A stretch of DNA of 64,000 bases from NCBI GenBank assembly GCA_001701225.1, contig DAAQ01000003.1, positions 1-64,000 on the forward strand, in the 5' to 3' direction. Position numbers and translations under genes: made by a program. Shown one piece after another: positions 17,433-24,932 of the stretch (positions are counted from its first letter, which is position 1; each line of letters opens with the position of its first letter). The notes beneath the pieces were generated by a model. It was not told the origin of the DNA. It saw only the letters and a list, made by a program, of their open reading frames with translations, and ran no database searches. Source of the stretch: Bacteroidales bacterium H5 (lineage in GTDB: Bacteria; Bacteroidota; Bacteroidia; Bacteroidales; Muribaculaceae).

Positions 17433-18854
17433 TCAGTGCAGGGTCTCGAGTGCCTTTCCGTCAGCATCGAGGCTGAAAATGGGCACGTCGGTCTCGGGGT
17501 CAACCTTGTAGTAGTGTATGCCGCTGTCGTTCATGCGCGGATAGTAGTTACCCAGCAGGCGTGCCATCTCTGCGCCCGCGAGTATGGCAGGGCCGTAGCC
17601 GTGGGCGGCCTTGACGCTGACGGGGCGGTAGTAGTAGAATGCCGGGTCGAATCCCATGCCTGTGCCCACACAGACATCCTCCACCTCGCCGCGGGCATTG
17701 ATTTTCGAGGCTACCGCTTCCCATCCGAGGTGTGCCACCGGGCCGTAGAGGGTTGCATCGACCCATCCCTCGTTGATGGCGTGGGCGATGCAATATGTGA
17801 ATATCGCCGTGGCTGATGTCTCGTCATACGAATCGGGACGGTCGAGCAACTGGTGCCAGAAACCGTCTTTGCCCTGCAGCCCGGCGAGCCCGGCGATATG
17901 GTCGCGCAGAGTGGCCATGAGCCGTGCGCGCTGCGGATGATTCTCGGGCAGATAGTCGAGCAGACGTGTCAGTGTGAGTATGGCCCAGCCGTTGGCACGT
18001 CCCCATGCCATCGAGGGCTGTCCCTCCATCCCTTCGACATATCCGTGGCGGAAAATCTTCTTTTCGGGCATCCACATCCTGTCTATGAACTGTGTGGCCA
18101 TCTTAGCGGCATTGTCGAGCTGTGCCGGGTCAGACGCGTATTGGCTTCGCACGGCCATGGCGGGGAGGGCCATGAACATGTCATCGAGCCATACGGCGTT
18201 ATGATGGGGGCGGTTGCGGGCTATGGTGCCGTCGGGCAGGCGGTATGTCTTGTTCTCAACGACGTTATAATAGTTCTCGATGAGGCCTGAGACATCAAGC
18301 GTCGAGTCGGCAAGCGCGGCCAGCATGAAGGCCCCCGACATGGCCCCGGCATCGTCGAGCGATGCCGGGGCCACCACCTGGCGCATCTGTCCGTCATGTT
18401 TGCCTGTACGTGCGGACTGTGCGGCAAATGCCGGAGCCCACTTTGCAAGGAATCCGATGCGGTCTGTCACATAGTCCTTGTACTTGCTGTCATTCAATAT
18501 CTCTGCGGCTTTAAGCAGTGCCATGTAGGTCACACCCCACTCGTAGCTTGTCAGGCGGTAGGTGCCCTGATTGAGCTTGGCACCGTCGGGGAGGGGAGCG
18601 GCGGGGTCGGTGAGCTCGGTTCCGTCAGCGTCGACGACCCTCGCAGGTGTCACCGAGTCGATGTAGGCGAACACGCGGTCAATGTCGGCCTTGACCTGTT
18701 CGGGGGTTAGCTGCCCGTAGGGTGTACGGTAGTCGGGCGTGAGCAGATGCAGCGGGGTAGTGGAGTCGTTTATCTCCTCGGCTGTGTCGGTCTGTCGGGC
18801 GCACCCTGCAATCAGCAGCGGCAGGCAGAGTGCAAGCAGTTCTTTTCTCTTCAT
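17433..18854 (-). CDS. GH88/GH105-like unsaturated glycan hydrolase, lipoprotein
   Basis: A 473-residue lipoprotein: MKRKELLALCLPLLIAGC is a signal peptide with lipobox. The rest reads as an (alpha/alpha)6-barrel of the GH105/GH88 (YteR) type: YEWGVTYMALLKAAEI, WLDDMFMALPAM, SMAWGRANGWAILTL, FWHQLLDRPDSYDETSATAIFTY. Such enzymes hydrolyse unsaturated uronyl ends left by polysaccharide lyases, for example rhamnogalacturonyl disaccharides. The start at 18854 is chosen because it gives the signal peptide; the 18890 start adds a non-signal tail. No SusC/SusD pair or lyase is nearby, so the substrate is unknown. Confidence 0.82.
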   Translation of the reverse strand: MKRKELLALCLPLLIAGCARQTDTAEEINDSTTPLHLLTPDYRTPYGQLTPEQVKADIDRVFAYIDSVTPARVVDADGTELTDPAAPLPDGAKLNQGTYRLTSYEWGVTYMALLKAAEILNDSKYKDYVTDRIGFLAKWAPAFAAQSARTGKHDGQMRQVVAPASLDDAGAMSGAFMLAALADSTLDVSGLIENYYNVVENKTYRLPDGTIARNRPHHNAVWLDDMFMALPAMAVRSQYASDPAQLDNAAKMATQFIDRMWMPEKKIFRHGYVEGMEGQPSMAWGRANGWAILTLTRLLDYLPENHPQRARLMATLRDHIAGLAGLQGKDGFWHQLLDRPDSYDETSATAIFTYCIAHAINEGWVDATLYGPVAHLGWEAVASKINARGEVEDVCVGTGMGFDPAFYYYRPVSVKAAHGYGPAILAGAEMARLLGNYYPRMNDSGIHYYKVDPETDVPIFSLDADGKALETLH

Positions 18855-18882
18855 TGTATCTGTATGGTAATTCAAAGGTTGT

Positions 18883-19299
18883 TCAGTCATACATATCGAA
18901 CAGTTCTCCGTCTATGGCGGTGATATTGCTGACGGGGATATATGTGCCGTCCGCGAGGGTGAGCACGCGGTCGTAGGGGTCATATTTTGCAATTATCCCT
19001 TCCACGGTCTTATATTCTCCTCCGGCTTTACGGCTGTCGGGAACAAAGACGGTGAAGGACAAGGGGTGTCGTGACGGGATATTCTGTATGGCATACACGA
19101 GCCTCGACGATAAGGCGCGCAGCTCGTCGTCGGACATCTCCTCGTGTGGGACGGTTTCTCTGGCGGTCTCGGCCAAGGCGGCGTCATGGCCAGTCAGGGC
19201 GGCGAATGGTGCGAACTGCGCTGCCCTCGCCTCCATCGACATCGGCTTATGCCTCAAAGACACGGGCCTTGGCAGCCCTATTATATCATCATAGTTCAT
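18883..19299 (-). CDS. YolD-like protein
   Basis: A 138-residue protein, MNYDDIIGLPRPVSLRHKPM then MEARAAQFAPFAALTGHDAAL, the typical YolD-like opening (R-x-M-x2-x-RAAQFAPF-AAL-GH). A later region (VEGIIAKYDPYDRVLTLADG-TYIPVSNITAI) forms the small beta barrel. YolD proteins are usually encoded next to Y-family polymerases (UvrX/YqjW) in Firmicutes; here too the polymerase gene is directly upstream (17-bp gap), so they form one unit. The start at 19299 is the ATG preceded by the polymerase stop; the longer frame overlaps the polymerase gene. Role inferred: accessory to error-prone repair. Confidence 0.8.
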   Translation of the reverse strand: MNYDDIIGLPRPVSLRHKPMSMEARAAQFAPFAALTGHDAALAETARETVPHEEMSDDELRALSSRLVYAIQNIPSRHPLSFTVFVPDSRKAGGEYKTVEGIIAKYDPYDRVLTLADGTYIPVSNITAIDGELFDMYD

Positions 19300-19316
19300 T
19301 AATGAGGAATTAGGAA

Positions 19317-20804
19317 TTACTCCCGGTGTCCGCCTATCTGTCGGTTGCGGTCGCGCTGGGTGGCGCCATCGGCAAAGTTGAGGCCTTTGAGTATGGCGTT
19401 CTTGCCAAACCGTTTCTTTATCCTCAGCACCGCCTCTTGACGTCGTCGCTCTCTGGCACGAGCCTCCTTGCGCTGCTCCTCCCTGCGCCATAGCTCCTCG
19501 TAGTCGGTGAACAGGTCGAGCTGCACGGGCATATCGTTGGCACTCATCTCCTCCTCGCGCCTGAGGTTGTTGGCACACAATGTGAGGCGGCGCACCAGCA
19601 GGTCAGGATTGATGATGCGGTCGAATAGCTCGCCGAACCCCGAAATCAGGATGTCGCCCGATGATGTCGGCTCGACGGTGTTTAGGGTGCCGTGGGCATG
19701 TACGGGCACACGGCGTCCGTAATGGTCGCGTGTGACGGGGCCGTCATATCGTGCGCTTATCGCCGGGTCGGTCAGCGACTCGACGTCATATCCCACCGTG
19801 AGCACAATCTGGTCTGTGACAAGGCGGTTGTCTATAAGCTCGAGCGACAGGCTGTCTGCCATCTCAAGCACCACGTTGCGTGCTTTTGGGACAGTGTAGG
19901 CCGACTGGAGCACCTGCCCGCTGCTGATTGAGCGCGATGCGGGGCGATAGGCTTTTATCAGGTCGATTGTCACGGGCTCCCATCCCCACGCATGGTCGAT
20001 GAGGAGCTCGGCATTGACTCCGAACAGCTGATACAGGAAATCCTCGTGATAGAGCGAGCAGCGGGCTATGTCGCCCATGGTGAAAATGCCGTTACGTGCC
20101 AGACGGGCAGCTATGCCGCGCCCCACGCGCCAGAAATCGGTGAGCGGCTGATGTGCCCACAGCTCACGGCGGTAGCTCATCTCGTCGAGCTCGGCTATGC
20201 GCACGCCGTCGCTGTCGGGTGGCATCTTCTTGGCCACTATATCCATGGCAATCTTGGCGAGATAGAGGTTTGTCCCTATCCCGGCTGTGGCTGTGACGCC
20301 TGTCTCGGCAAGCACCTCGCGTATCATCTTCATGGCGAGCTCGTGGGGTGTCAGGCGATATGTGGCGAGATATGATGTCACGTCGATGAAAACCTCGTCG
20401 ATCGAATAGACATGTATATCCTCGGGGGCGATATGGCGCAGGTACACACGGTATATGCGTGTGCTGTAGTCGATGTAATGTGCCATGCGGGGAGGGGCCA
20501 CGATATAGTCAACCGCCACATTGGGGTCAGAGTCGAGTATGGTTTTAGAGTAAGAGCTCCCCGCATGTCCGCGCCTTGCGTTTACCTCGCGCACCTTGCG
20601 TATCACCTCAAACAGTCTCGGGCGTCCCCCCGTGCCGTAAGCCTTCAGGGCCGGAGAGACCGCCAGGCATATAGTCTTGGCTGTCCTCGACTCGTCTGCC
20701 ACGACAAGGCACGTGTCAAGCGGGTCGAGGCCACGCTCGACACACTCGACCGACGCATAGAACGACTTCAGGTCTATCGCTATGTATTGCCTTTGGGATG
20801 CCAT
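19317..20804 (-). CDS. Y-family (UmuC/DinB-like) DNA polymerase
   Basis: A 495-residue translesion polymerase. The first acidic site is YIAIDLKSFYASVECVERG, the second SIDEVFIDVTSY; GIGTNLYLAKIAMDIVAKK and DFWRVGRGIAARLARNGIFTMGDIA give the palm/HhH region, and the little-finger domain follows. The length and C-terminal Arg/Glu-rich tail (EELWRREEQRKEARARERRR) fit the UvrX/UmuC-like group rather than short DinB. The ATG at 20804 (MASQRQYIAIDL) is chosen; upstream frame extension lacks family similarity. It is followed by the YolD-like gene. No LexA-like operator was recognised. Confidence 0.9.
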   Translation of the reverse strand: MASQRQYIAIDLKSFYASVECVERGLDPLDTCLVVADESRTAKTICLAVSPALKAYGTGGRPRLFEVIRKVREVNARRGHAGSSYSKTILDSDPNVAVDYIVAPPRMAHYIDYSTRIYRVYLRHIAPEDIHVYSIDEVFIDVTSYLATYRLTPHELAMKMIREVLAETGVTATAGIGTNLYLAKIAMDIVAKKMPPDSDGVRIAELDEMSYRRELWAHQPLTDFWRVGRGIAARLARNGIFTMGDIARCSLYHEDFLYQLFGVNAELLIDHAWGWEPVTIDLIKAYRPASRSISSGQVLQSAYTVPKARNVVLEMADSLSLELIDNRLVTDQIVLTVGYDVESLTDPAISARYDGPVTRDHYGRRVPVHAHGTLNTVEPTSSGDILISGFGELFDRIINPDLLVRRLTLCANNLRREEEMSANDMPVQLDLFTDYEELWRREEQRKEARARERRRQEAVLRIKKRFGKNAILKGLNFADGATQRDRNRQIGGHRE

Positions 20805-20815
20805 TACGGGTGGGG

Positions 20816-21058
20816 CTATTTCCGGCGCAGCCTGTCGATGATGGCTACGGCGAAATGAGCAACGATGCCATATACCAGCGTCACCGCAAGCGCCATGCAC
20901 TCGTTGATGAGGAGCAGGTCGCCGAGCGGCACGGGATATTCGGGACTTGCCTGATTGAAGGCGGCCACAGCCGCACATATGCTCAGCACGACGAATACTA
21001 TTACCATCGACGCCTGGGCGAGACCGAATCTGTATCTTCCTATCTGTATCATGGTCAT
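20816..21058 (-). CDS. Small two-TM membrane protein, unknown
   Basis: An 80-residue protein with TM segments at ~15-35 (ASMVIVFVVLSICAAVAAF) and ~50-72 (ECMALAVTLVYGIVAHFAVAI) and a basic end (DRLRRK). It lies 5 bp after the SanA-like gene and 11 bp before the polymerase gene, so all four probably share a transcript. An alternative ATG at 21052 would shorten it by 2 residues. No family recognised. Confidence 0.6.
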   Translation of the reverse strand: MTMIQIGRYRFGLAQASMVIVFVVLSICAAVAAFNQASPEYPVPLGDLLLINECMALAVTLVYGIVAHFAVAIIDRLRRK

Positions 21059-21063
21059 TCAGG

Positions 21064-21738
21064 TTATTTTTGTCCTGTATCTCCGGGGATTGTGATGCGC
21101 TTGCCCAGGAAATGGGGCTGCTTGCCCAGCAGAAGATCGAGCATCATCTTGTCGCGCGCCAGCCATTCGCGTATGGCCAGACGTATCCTGACACGTCTGC
21201 CGGCCCGCAGCGGGGCCGCGATGGCCACAGCTTGTATGCCGTTGGCGCGGGCTATATAGAGGGCGCGGGCGTTGTGGTCGACCTGCGATATTATGGTGAG
21301 CGAGTCGCAGCCGAATACCTCCTTGGCCCTGACCACAGAGTCGAGTGTCCTGAATCCGGCATAGTCGGGGACAATCCTCTCTTCGGGCACCCCGAGGGCT
21401 ACGAGTGCGTCGCGCATGGCTGTAGGCTCGTCGTAGGTCGCGATATGGTTGTCGCCGCTCACTATGATGTAGTCGGTCTTTCCGGCGTTGTAGAGGGCTG
21501 CAGCTGTGCGGATGCGGTTGGTAAAATATGAGTTTGGCCTTCCGAGGCGGTTGAGCGGATTTGTGCCCAACAGCAGTGACACGCGGTTGTATGGCACTGA
21601 TGCAACATCATCGTACAACCTATGGCGCGCCGCTCTCTCTACCTTGAAATTGGCATATATTGTGAATATGGCAATGACAACGCCAAATGCGGTGAGGGAC
21701 AGGATGATACCTCTTATCAGCTTTTTCTTTTTCCACAT
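21064..21738 (-). CDS. SanA/YdcF-like DUF218 protein
   Basis: A 224-residue protein with one N-terminal TM (~9-28, GIILSLTAFGVVIAIFTIYA) and a periplasmic DUF218 domain: VSLLLGTNPLNRLGRPNSYFTNRI, DYIIVSGDN, DEPTAMRDALVALGVPEERI, DYAGFRTLDSVVRAKEVFG, and SQVDHNARALYIA. This is the SanA (vancomycin exclusion) branch, implicated in envelope barrier function in E. coli. It heads a minus-strand run with the small membrane protein, Y polymerase and YolD gene. The promoter box (21743-21750) ends only 5 nt before the ATG. Confidence 0.88.
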   Translation of the reverse strand: MWKKKKLIRGIILSLTAFGVVIAIFTIYANFKVERAARHRLYDDVASVPYNRVSLLLGTNPLNRLGRPNSYFTNRIRTAAALYNAGKTDYIIVSGDNHIATYDEPTAMRDALVALGVPEERIVPDYAGFRTLDSVVRAKEVFGCDSLTIISQVDHNARALYIARANGIQAVAIAAPLRAGRRVRIRLAIREWLARDKMMLDLLLGKQPHFLGKRITIPGDTGQK

Positions 21739-21742
21739 GACA

Positions 21743-21750
21743 CAAAAGTA
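21743..21750 (-). promoter_or_regulatory. -7 box of the sanA-like operon
   Basis: TACTTTTG on the minus strand ends 5 nt before the ATG at 21738, giving a nearly leaderless transcript. Confidence 0.6.
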
Positions 21751-21801
21751 CAGAAAAAATAGTAAAATACAAAGTGTCTGACCGCTGTGGTATATGAAAA
21801 A

Positions 21802-21834
21802 AAGAGATTCAATCCTCGTTGGACTGAATCTCTT
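21802..21834 (-). terminator. Terminator of tRNA-Glu copy 1
   Basis: AAGAGATTCA and its complement TGAATCTCTT, with an inner GTCC/GGAT extension, are followed on the minus strand by TTTTT. The same element follows copy 2. Confidence 0.85.
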
Positions 21835-21842
21835 AGGCTGTG

Positions 21843-21915
21843 TAGCGAATCCGGGATTCGAACCCGGGTTTCCGCCGTGAGAGGGCGGCGTGCTAGGCCT
21901 CTACACTAAATCGCC
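21843..21915 (-). tRNA. tRNA-Glu(CTC), copy 1
   Basis: A 73-nt minus-strand gene: anticodon stem CCGCC/GGCGG with loop CTCTCAC (anticodon CTC), T arm CCGGG-TTCGAAT-CCCGG. The acceptor GGCGATT/ATTCGCT has a G-U first pair and one T-T mismatch. CCA is not encoded. It is identical to copy 2 at 22281. Confidence 0.9.
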
Positions 21916-21969
21916 AGCATTTATTTCTTTGTCTGCTCACTCGGGAGGTGTTTCCCTTGTTTTGCGGTG

Positions 21970-21977
21970 CAAAGTTA
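21970..21977 (-). promoter_or_regulatory. tRNA-Glu copy 1 promoter
   Basis: TAACTTTG on the minus strand, with TTG 20 nt upstream, followed by CACCGCAAAAC. Confidence 0.75.
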
Positions 21978-22028
21978 CGGACAATTTCTGAAACCTGCAA
22001 GCCTTTTGCCAAAAAAATGCGGAAAAAC

Positions 22029-22229
22029 TTAATTTTTCTCCTCTTTCAGTGATTTCAATGCCTCAAGAAGCTCCGAAATTTCGTTTTTTGCGGCTTCGAT
22101 AGTCGGGGAGACCGTGAGGTAATAGCCGGGGTCACCACTGTCATCCCATTCATATTTCTTAAAATTATATCCTACGCCGATTTCAATACCGAGGTCGAAA
22201 GTGAAATATACGACATGATTCTGACAATG
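22029..22229 (-). pseudogene. 3' remnant of an unknown gene between the tRNA-Glu copies
   Basis: A minus-strand frame of 66 codons ends at TAA 22029-22031 and has strongly coding-like content (VVYFTFDLGIEIGVGYNF, YEWDDSGDPGYYLTVSP, then a Leu/Glu/Lys-rich helix EISELLEALKSLKEEKN). It lacks any ATG, GTG or TTG start and runs upstream into the tRNA terminator. I read it as the C-terminal part of a gene whose 5' part was lost in the rearrangement that duplicated tRNA-Glu. No family recognised. Confidence 0.6.
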
Positions 22230-22240
22230 GCAAATAAAAA

Positions 22241-22273
22241 AAGAGATTCAATCCTCGTTGGACTGAATCTCTT
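22241..22273 (-). terminator. Terminator of tRNA-Glu copy 2
   Basis: The same stem as at 21802-21834, followed by a T-run on the minus strand. Confidence 0.85.
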
Positions 22274-22280
22274 GGCTGTG

Positions 22281-22353
22281 TAGCGAATCCGGGATTCGAA
22301 CCCGGGTTTCCGCCGTGAGAGGGCGGCGTGCTAGGCCTCTACACTAAATCGCC
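22281..22353 (-). tRNA. tRNA-Glu(CTC), copy 2
   Basis: Identical to the copy at 21843-21915, with its own promoter and terminator. Confidence 0.9.
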
Positions 22354-22407
22354 AGCATTTATTTCTTTGTCTGCTCACTCGGGAGGTGCTCCCCTTGTTT
22401 TGCGGTG

Positions 22408-22415
22408 CAAAGTTA
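22408..22415 (-). promoter_or_regulatory. tRNA-Glu copy 2 promoter
   Basis: TAACTTTG on the minus strand followed by CACCGCAAAAC, as at copy 1. Confidence 0.75.
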
Positions 22416-22485
22416 GGGCTTTTTCCCGGAATATGCAAATGCCAATCGGTTTTTAAGAAAATTTTAACACTTGGCTCTAAGAAGT

Positions 22486-22521
22486 GGTCCGGCACACGGG
22501 ATTAGGAACATGTGCCGGACC
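22486..22521 (-). terminator. Hairpin after the alpha-galactosidase gene
   Basis: A perfect 11-bp inverted repeat (GGTCCGGCACA and complement) with a 14-nt loop, 38 nt past the stop. The T-run is weak, so termination is likely but not certain. Confidence 0.55.
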
Positions 22522-22558
22522 GAGGTTTGTAGGTTATTATTGTGGTGTACTATGAGCC

Positions 22559-24772
22559 TTATTCGGCGGTGAGCCTCAGCACGCGCGAGGCGTAGTCGGT
22601 GTTCTTGTTATAGTCGACCTTGTATGTCAGCGGCATCTCAAGGCCGTTGTCCATGAGATAGCGCCCGGTAAACCGTTTTCCCTCGTAGGGCAGGGGGTCG
22701 TTGTCTATGCGGTTGAGCTCGTGGACGGTGTAGACCTTGTCCGGGTCGAGTCCGGCCATGGGTATGCGCGGAAGCTGCTGGTTCATGAATGTCTCTGTCT
22801 TCCACCAGAAGAACGCGGCGTCATCCTTCTCGGGAGTGACATACATCAGCGATGCGACACCCTTCTTGTCGAACGGAGAGACGAGTCTGTAGAGGTCGCC
22901 GAACTGGACTATGGGGCGTATGGTCTTGTAGTCGGCTATGGCCTGACGGCATACGGCCTTGTCGTCGTCGTTCATGTCGCGCGGCTGCATCTCGAGCCCA
23001 AGGCGTCCGCTCATGGCTACGTCGGCACGGAACTTGGTGGGTATGCGGCGGAATGTCTGATGGTTGGGCGACGCCGAGATGTGGGATGCCATTGCGATGG
23101 CGGGATAGAAATAGCTTGTGCCCCACTGCATGTAGATGCGCTGGAGGGCATCGTTGTTATCCGAGGTCCAGAACTCGTCAAACCAGGGGAGGAAACCCCA
23201 GTTGGCGCGTCCGCCGCCGCTGGCACATGCCTGTATCGTGACGTCGGGATGAGCCTCTCGGATGCGGTCGAGTGTCTTGCGCAGACCGTTGTGCAGATCG
23301 ATGTAGAGGTGGCTCTGGTTGTCGGCGGTGAGATATTGCGAGCCGTGATCCATGACGGGGGCGTTGGCATCCCACTTGATGTAGTCTATCTCGGGATAGT
23401 TGGTCATCAGCGTGTCGACAAGGTTGAAGATGAAATCCTGTACCTTGGGGTTGGCCATGTCGAGCACTACCTGTGTGCCTCCGCGCCCCTGTGTCACCTC
23501 GCGGTTGGGGGCCTTGATTACCCAGTCGGGATGCTTCTCATAGAGCTCGCTGACGGTGTTCGACATCTCGGGCTCGATCCAGATGCCGAACCTGACACCT
23601 TTCTCCTTGGCTGTCTTGAGCAGTCCGTTTATGCCGTGGGGCAGCTTGCGTGTGTCGACCACCCAGTCGCCGAGCGACGAGTTGTCGACGTTGCGGGGAT
23701 ACTTGTCGCCAAACCATCCGTCGTCCATCACGAAGAGCTCTCCGCCCATCGATGCGATGTCCTCCATCATTCCGGCCATGACCTCCTCGTTGATGTCAAA
23801 GTAGACTCCCTCCCACGAGTTGAGCAGTATCTTGCGCTCCTTGTCCCCGGCATGGAGGCGGTTGGCGCGTCCCCAGCGGTGGAAATTGCGGCTCACGCCC
23901 GACAGGCCCTCCTGCGAGTATGTCAGGGCCAGCTCGGGAGTGGTGAATTTCTCACCATTCTTCAGATGATACTCCGAGTTCTCCTCGTTGATTCCGGCGA
24001 AAAGATGGTGATAGTCCGAGTCGTCGGTGTCGACGAATACCTTGTAGTTGCCGGGATAGCAGAGTGCCGCGCCGATGACGCGCCCCTCGTTCTCGCGGGG
24101 CTTGCCATCGAGCGAGAGCATCACCTCCGAATGAGCGGTGTGCGAGTTGCGCAGTCCGTCCTTGTTCTTTATCATGCGCACGCCGTGGGGCAGGGGCTCT
24201 TCGGTGAGCTGGGTCTCGTTGGCCCATGTGCCGTAGAGGCTCGACATCCAGACGTTGCCGTAGCGCACGGGGAGATAGCCCGACATGAAGCGGTTGAGGG
24301 TGATGCCACCTTTCTCGCCGTTGGTTATCTCAGCCCATGTCTCGATGATGTCATAGCCGGGATATGTGCGGTAGCTGATGTCGACCCCGAGGGGATACAC
24401 CTTGTCGCGCATCGAGACGGTAGTGACTTTTGCGCCGTTTTTCTCATCGCGTGTGGTGACGCCGGTCACGCCGACTGCAGTGGTGCGGTTGCCGTCAGAG
24501 TGTGTGACGCTCAGCGCGCCTTCGGCCATCGGGTTGATGCCATAGACAGGATATGCCTCGCGGTTGATGGCCTCGCCCGACTCGACGAGCGCGGCGGCAT
24601 CGGCGGCGTTGAGCTTCGCGCCATAATAGAGTATCTTAAGGGGCTGTCCCTCGGTCGCGTCGAGCAGCAGTGAGGTGTTGGGGGTCGAGATGTCTACGGT
24701 CTCTGCCACTATGCCTTGGGGATACCATGCTGCTGCCAGGGCGATGCATACTGATAATGCTTTGGATTTCAT
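22559..24772 (-). CDS. Secreted GH36 alpha-galactosidase
   Basis: A 737-residue enzyme releasing alpha-1,6-linked galactose (melibiose, raffinose type). Signal peptide MKSKALSVCIALAAAWYPQGIVA; no lipobox, so probably periplasmic. The N-terminal beta-sandwich runs to ~300, then the TIM barrel. DYIKWDAN carries the nucleophile Asp, WTSDNNDALQR the acid/base Asp, and ACASGGGRANWG and MDDGWFGDKYPRNVDNSSLGDW line the site. The ATG at 24772 is chosen because it yields the signal peptide; the 24877 start lies upstream of the promoter box. No transporter or regulator adjoins it, so it is a stand-alone gene. Confidence 0.92.
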   Translation of the reverse strand: MKSKALSVCIALAAAWYPQGIVAETVDISTPNTSLLLDATEGQPLKILYYGAKLNAADAAALVESGEAINREAYPVYGINPMAEGALSVTHSDGNRTTAVGVTGVTTRDEKNGAKVTTVSMRDKVYPLGVDISYRTYPGYDIIETWAEITNGEKGGITLNRFMSGYLPVRYGNVWMSSLYGTWANETQLTEEPLPHGVRMIKNKDGLRNSHTAHSEVMLSLDGKPRENEGRVIGAALCYPGNYKVFVDTDDSDYHHLFAGINEENSEYHLKNGEKFTTPELALTYSQEGLSGVSRNFHRWGRANRLHAGDKERKILLNSWEGVYFDINEEVMAGMMEDIASMGGELFVMDDGWFGDKYPRNVDNSSLGDWVVDTRKLPHGINGLLKTAKEKGVRFGIWIEPEMSNTVSELYEKHPDWVIKAPNREVTQGRGGTQVVLDMANPKVQDFIFNLVDTLMTNYPEIDYIKWDANAPVMDHGSQYLTADNQSHLYIDLHNGLRKTLDRIREAHPDVTIQACASGGGRANWGFLPWFDEFWTSDNNDALQRIYMQWGTSYFYPAIAMASHISASPNHQTFRRIPTKFRADVAMSGRLGLEMQPRDMNDDDKAVCRQAIADYKTIRPIVQFGDLYRLVSPFDKKGVASLMYVTPEKDDAAFFWWKTETFMNQQLPRIPMAGLDPDKVYTVHELNRIDNDPLPYEGKRFTGRYLMDNGLEMPLTYKVDYNKNTDYASRVLRLTAE

Positions 24773-24804
24773 GGAGGTAAGTGCTGGTTGTTGTTTGTCT
24801 GATG

Positions 24805-24812
24805 CAAAAATA
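24805..24812 (-). promoter_or_regulatory. -7 box of the alpha-galactosidase gene
   Basis: TATTTTTG on the minus strand, 32 nt before the ATG at 24772. Confidence 0.55.
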
Positions 24813-24874
24813 GTCATTTCCCGCCATTCTGCAGCATAAATCGTGTGCCTCTGAAAGAAATGGGTAAAAAAGTA

Positions 24875-24912
24875 CAATCCGCACCCCGGAATTGGCTCCT
24901 GGATGCGGATTG
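24875..24912 (-). terminator. Terminator of lepA
   Basis: CAATCCGCA arms (24875-24885 and 24901-24912) with a 15-nt loop, followed on the minus strand by TACTTTTTT, 20 nt past the lepA stop. Confidence 0.75.
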
Positions 24913-24932
24913 CATATGGGTGTCGGCGTATT

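Larger units (their letters stand above)
21796..22417. repeat. Tandem duplication of a ~185-bp tRNA-Glu unit, ~433-bp period
   Basis: The units 21796-21980 and about 22235-22417 each hold promoter box, leader, tRNA-Glu(CTC) and terminator, and differ at only a few positions (for example GTGTTTCCC against GTGCTCCCC in the leader). The intervening ~250 bp is not repeated and contains a truncated coding frame. Confidence 0.85.

Noticed and set aside
17073..17503. Short frames with REAAICGKPHIEP and KAAICGKPRIEP
   Set aside because: They arise on both strands from the same palindromic repeat and are not genes.
22721..24673. 650-codon open frame opposite the alpha-galactosidase gene
   Set aside because: It is the mirror of GC-rich codon use in GH36; its translation has no domain features, and the minus strand has signal peptide, catalytic motifs and promoter.
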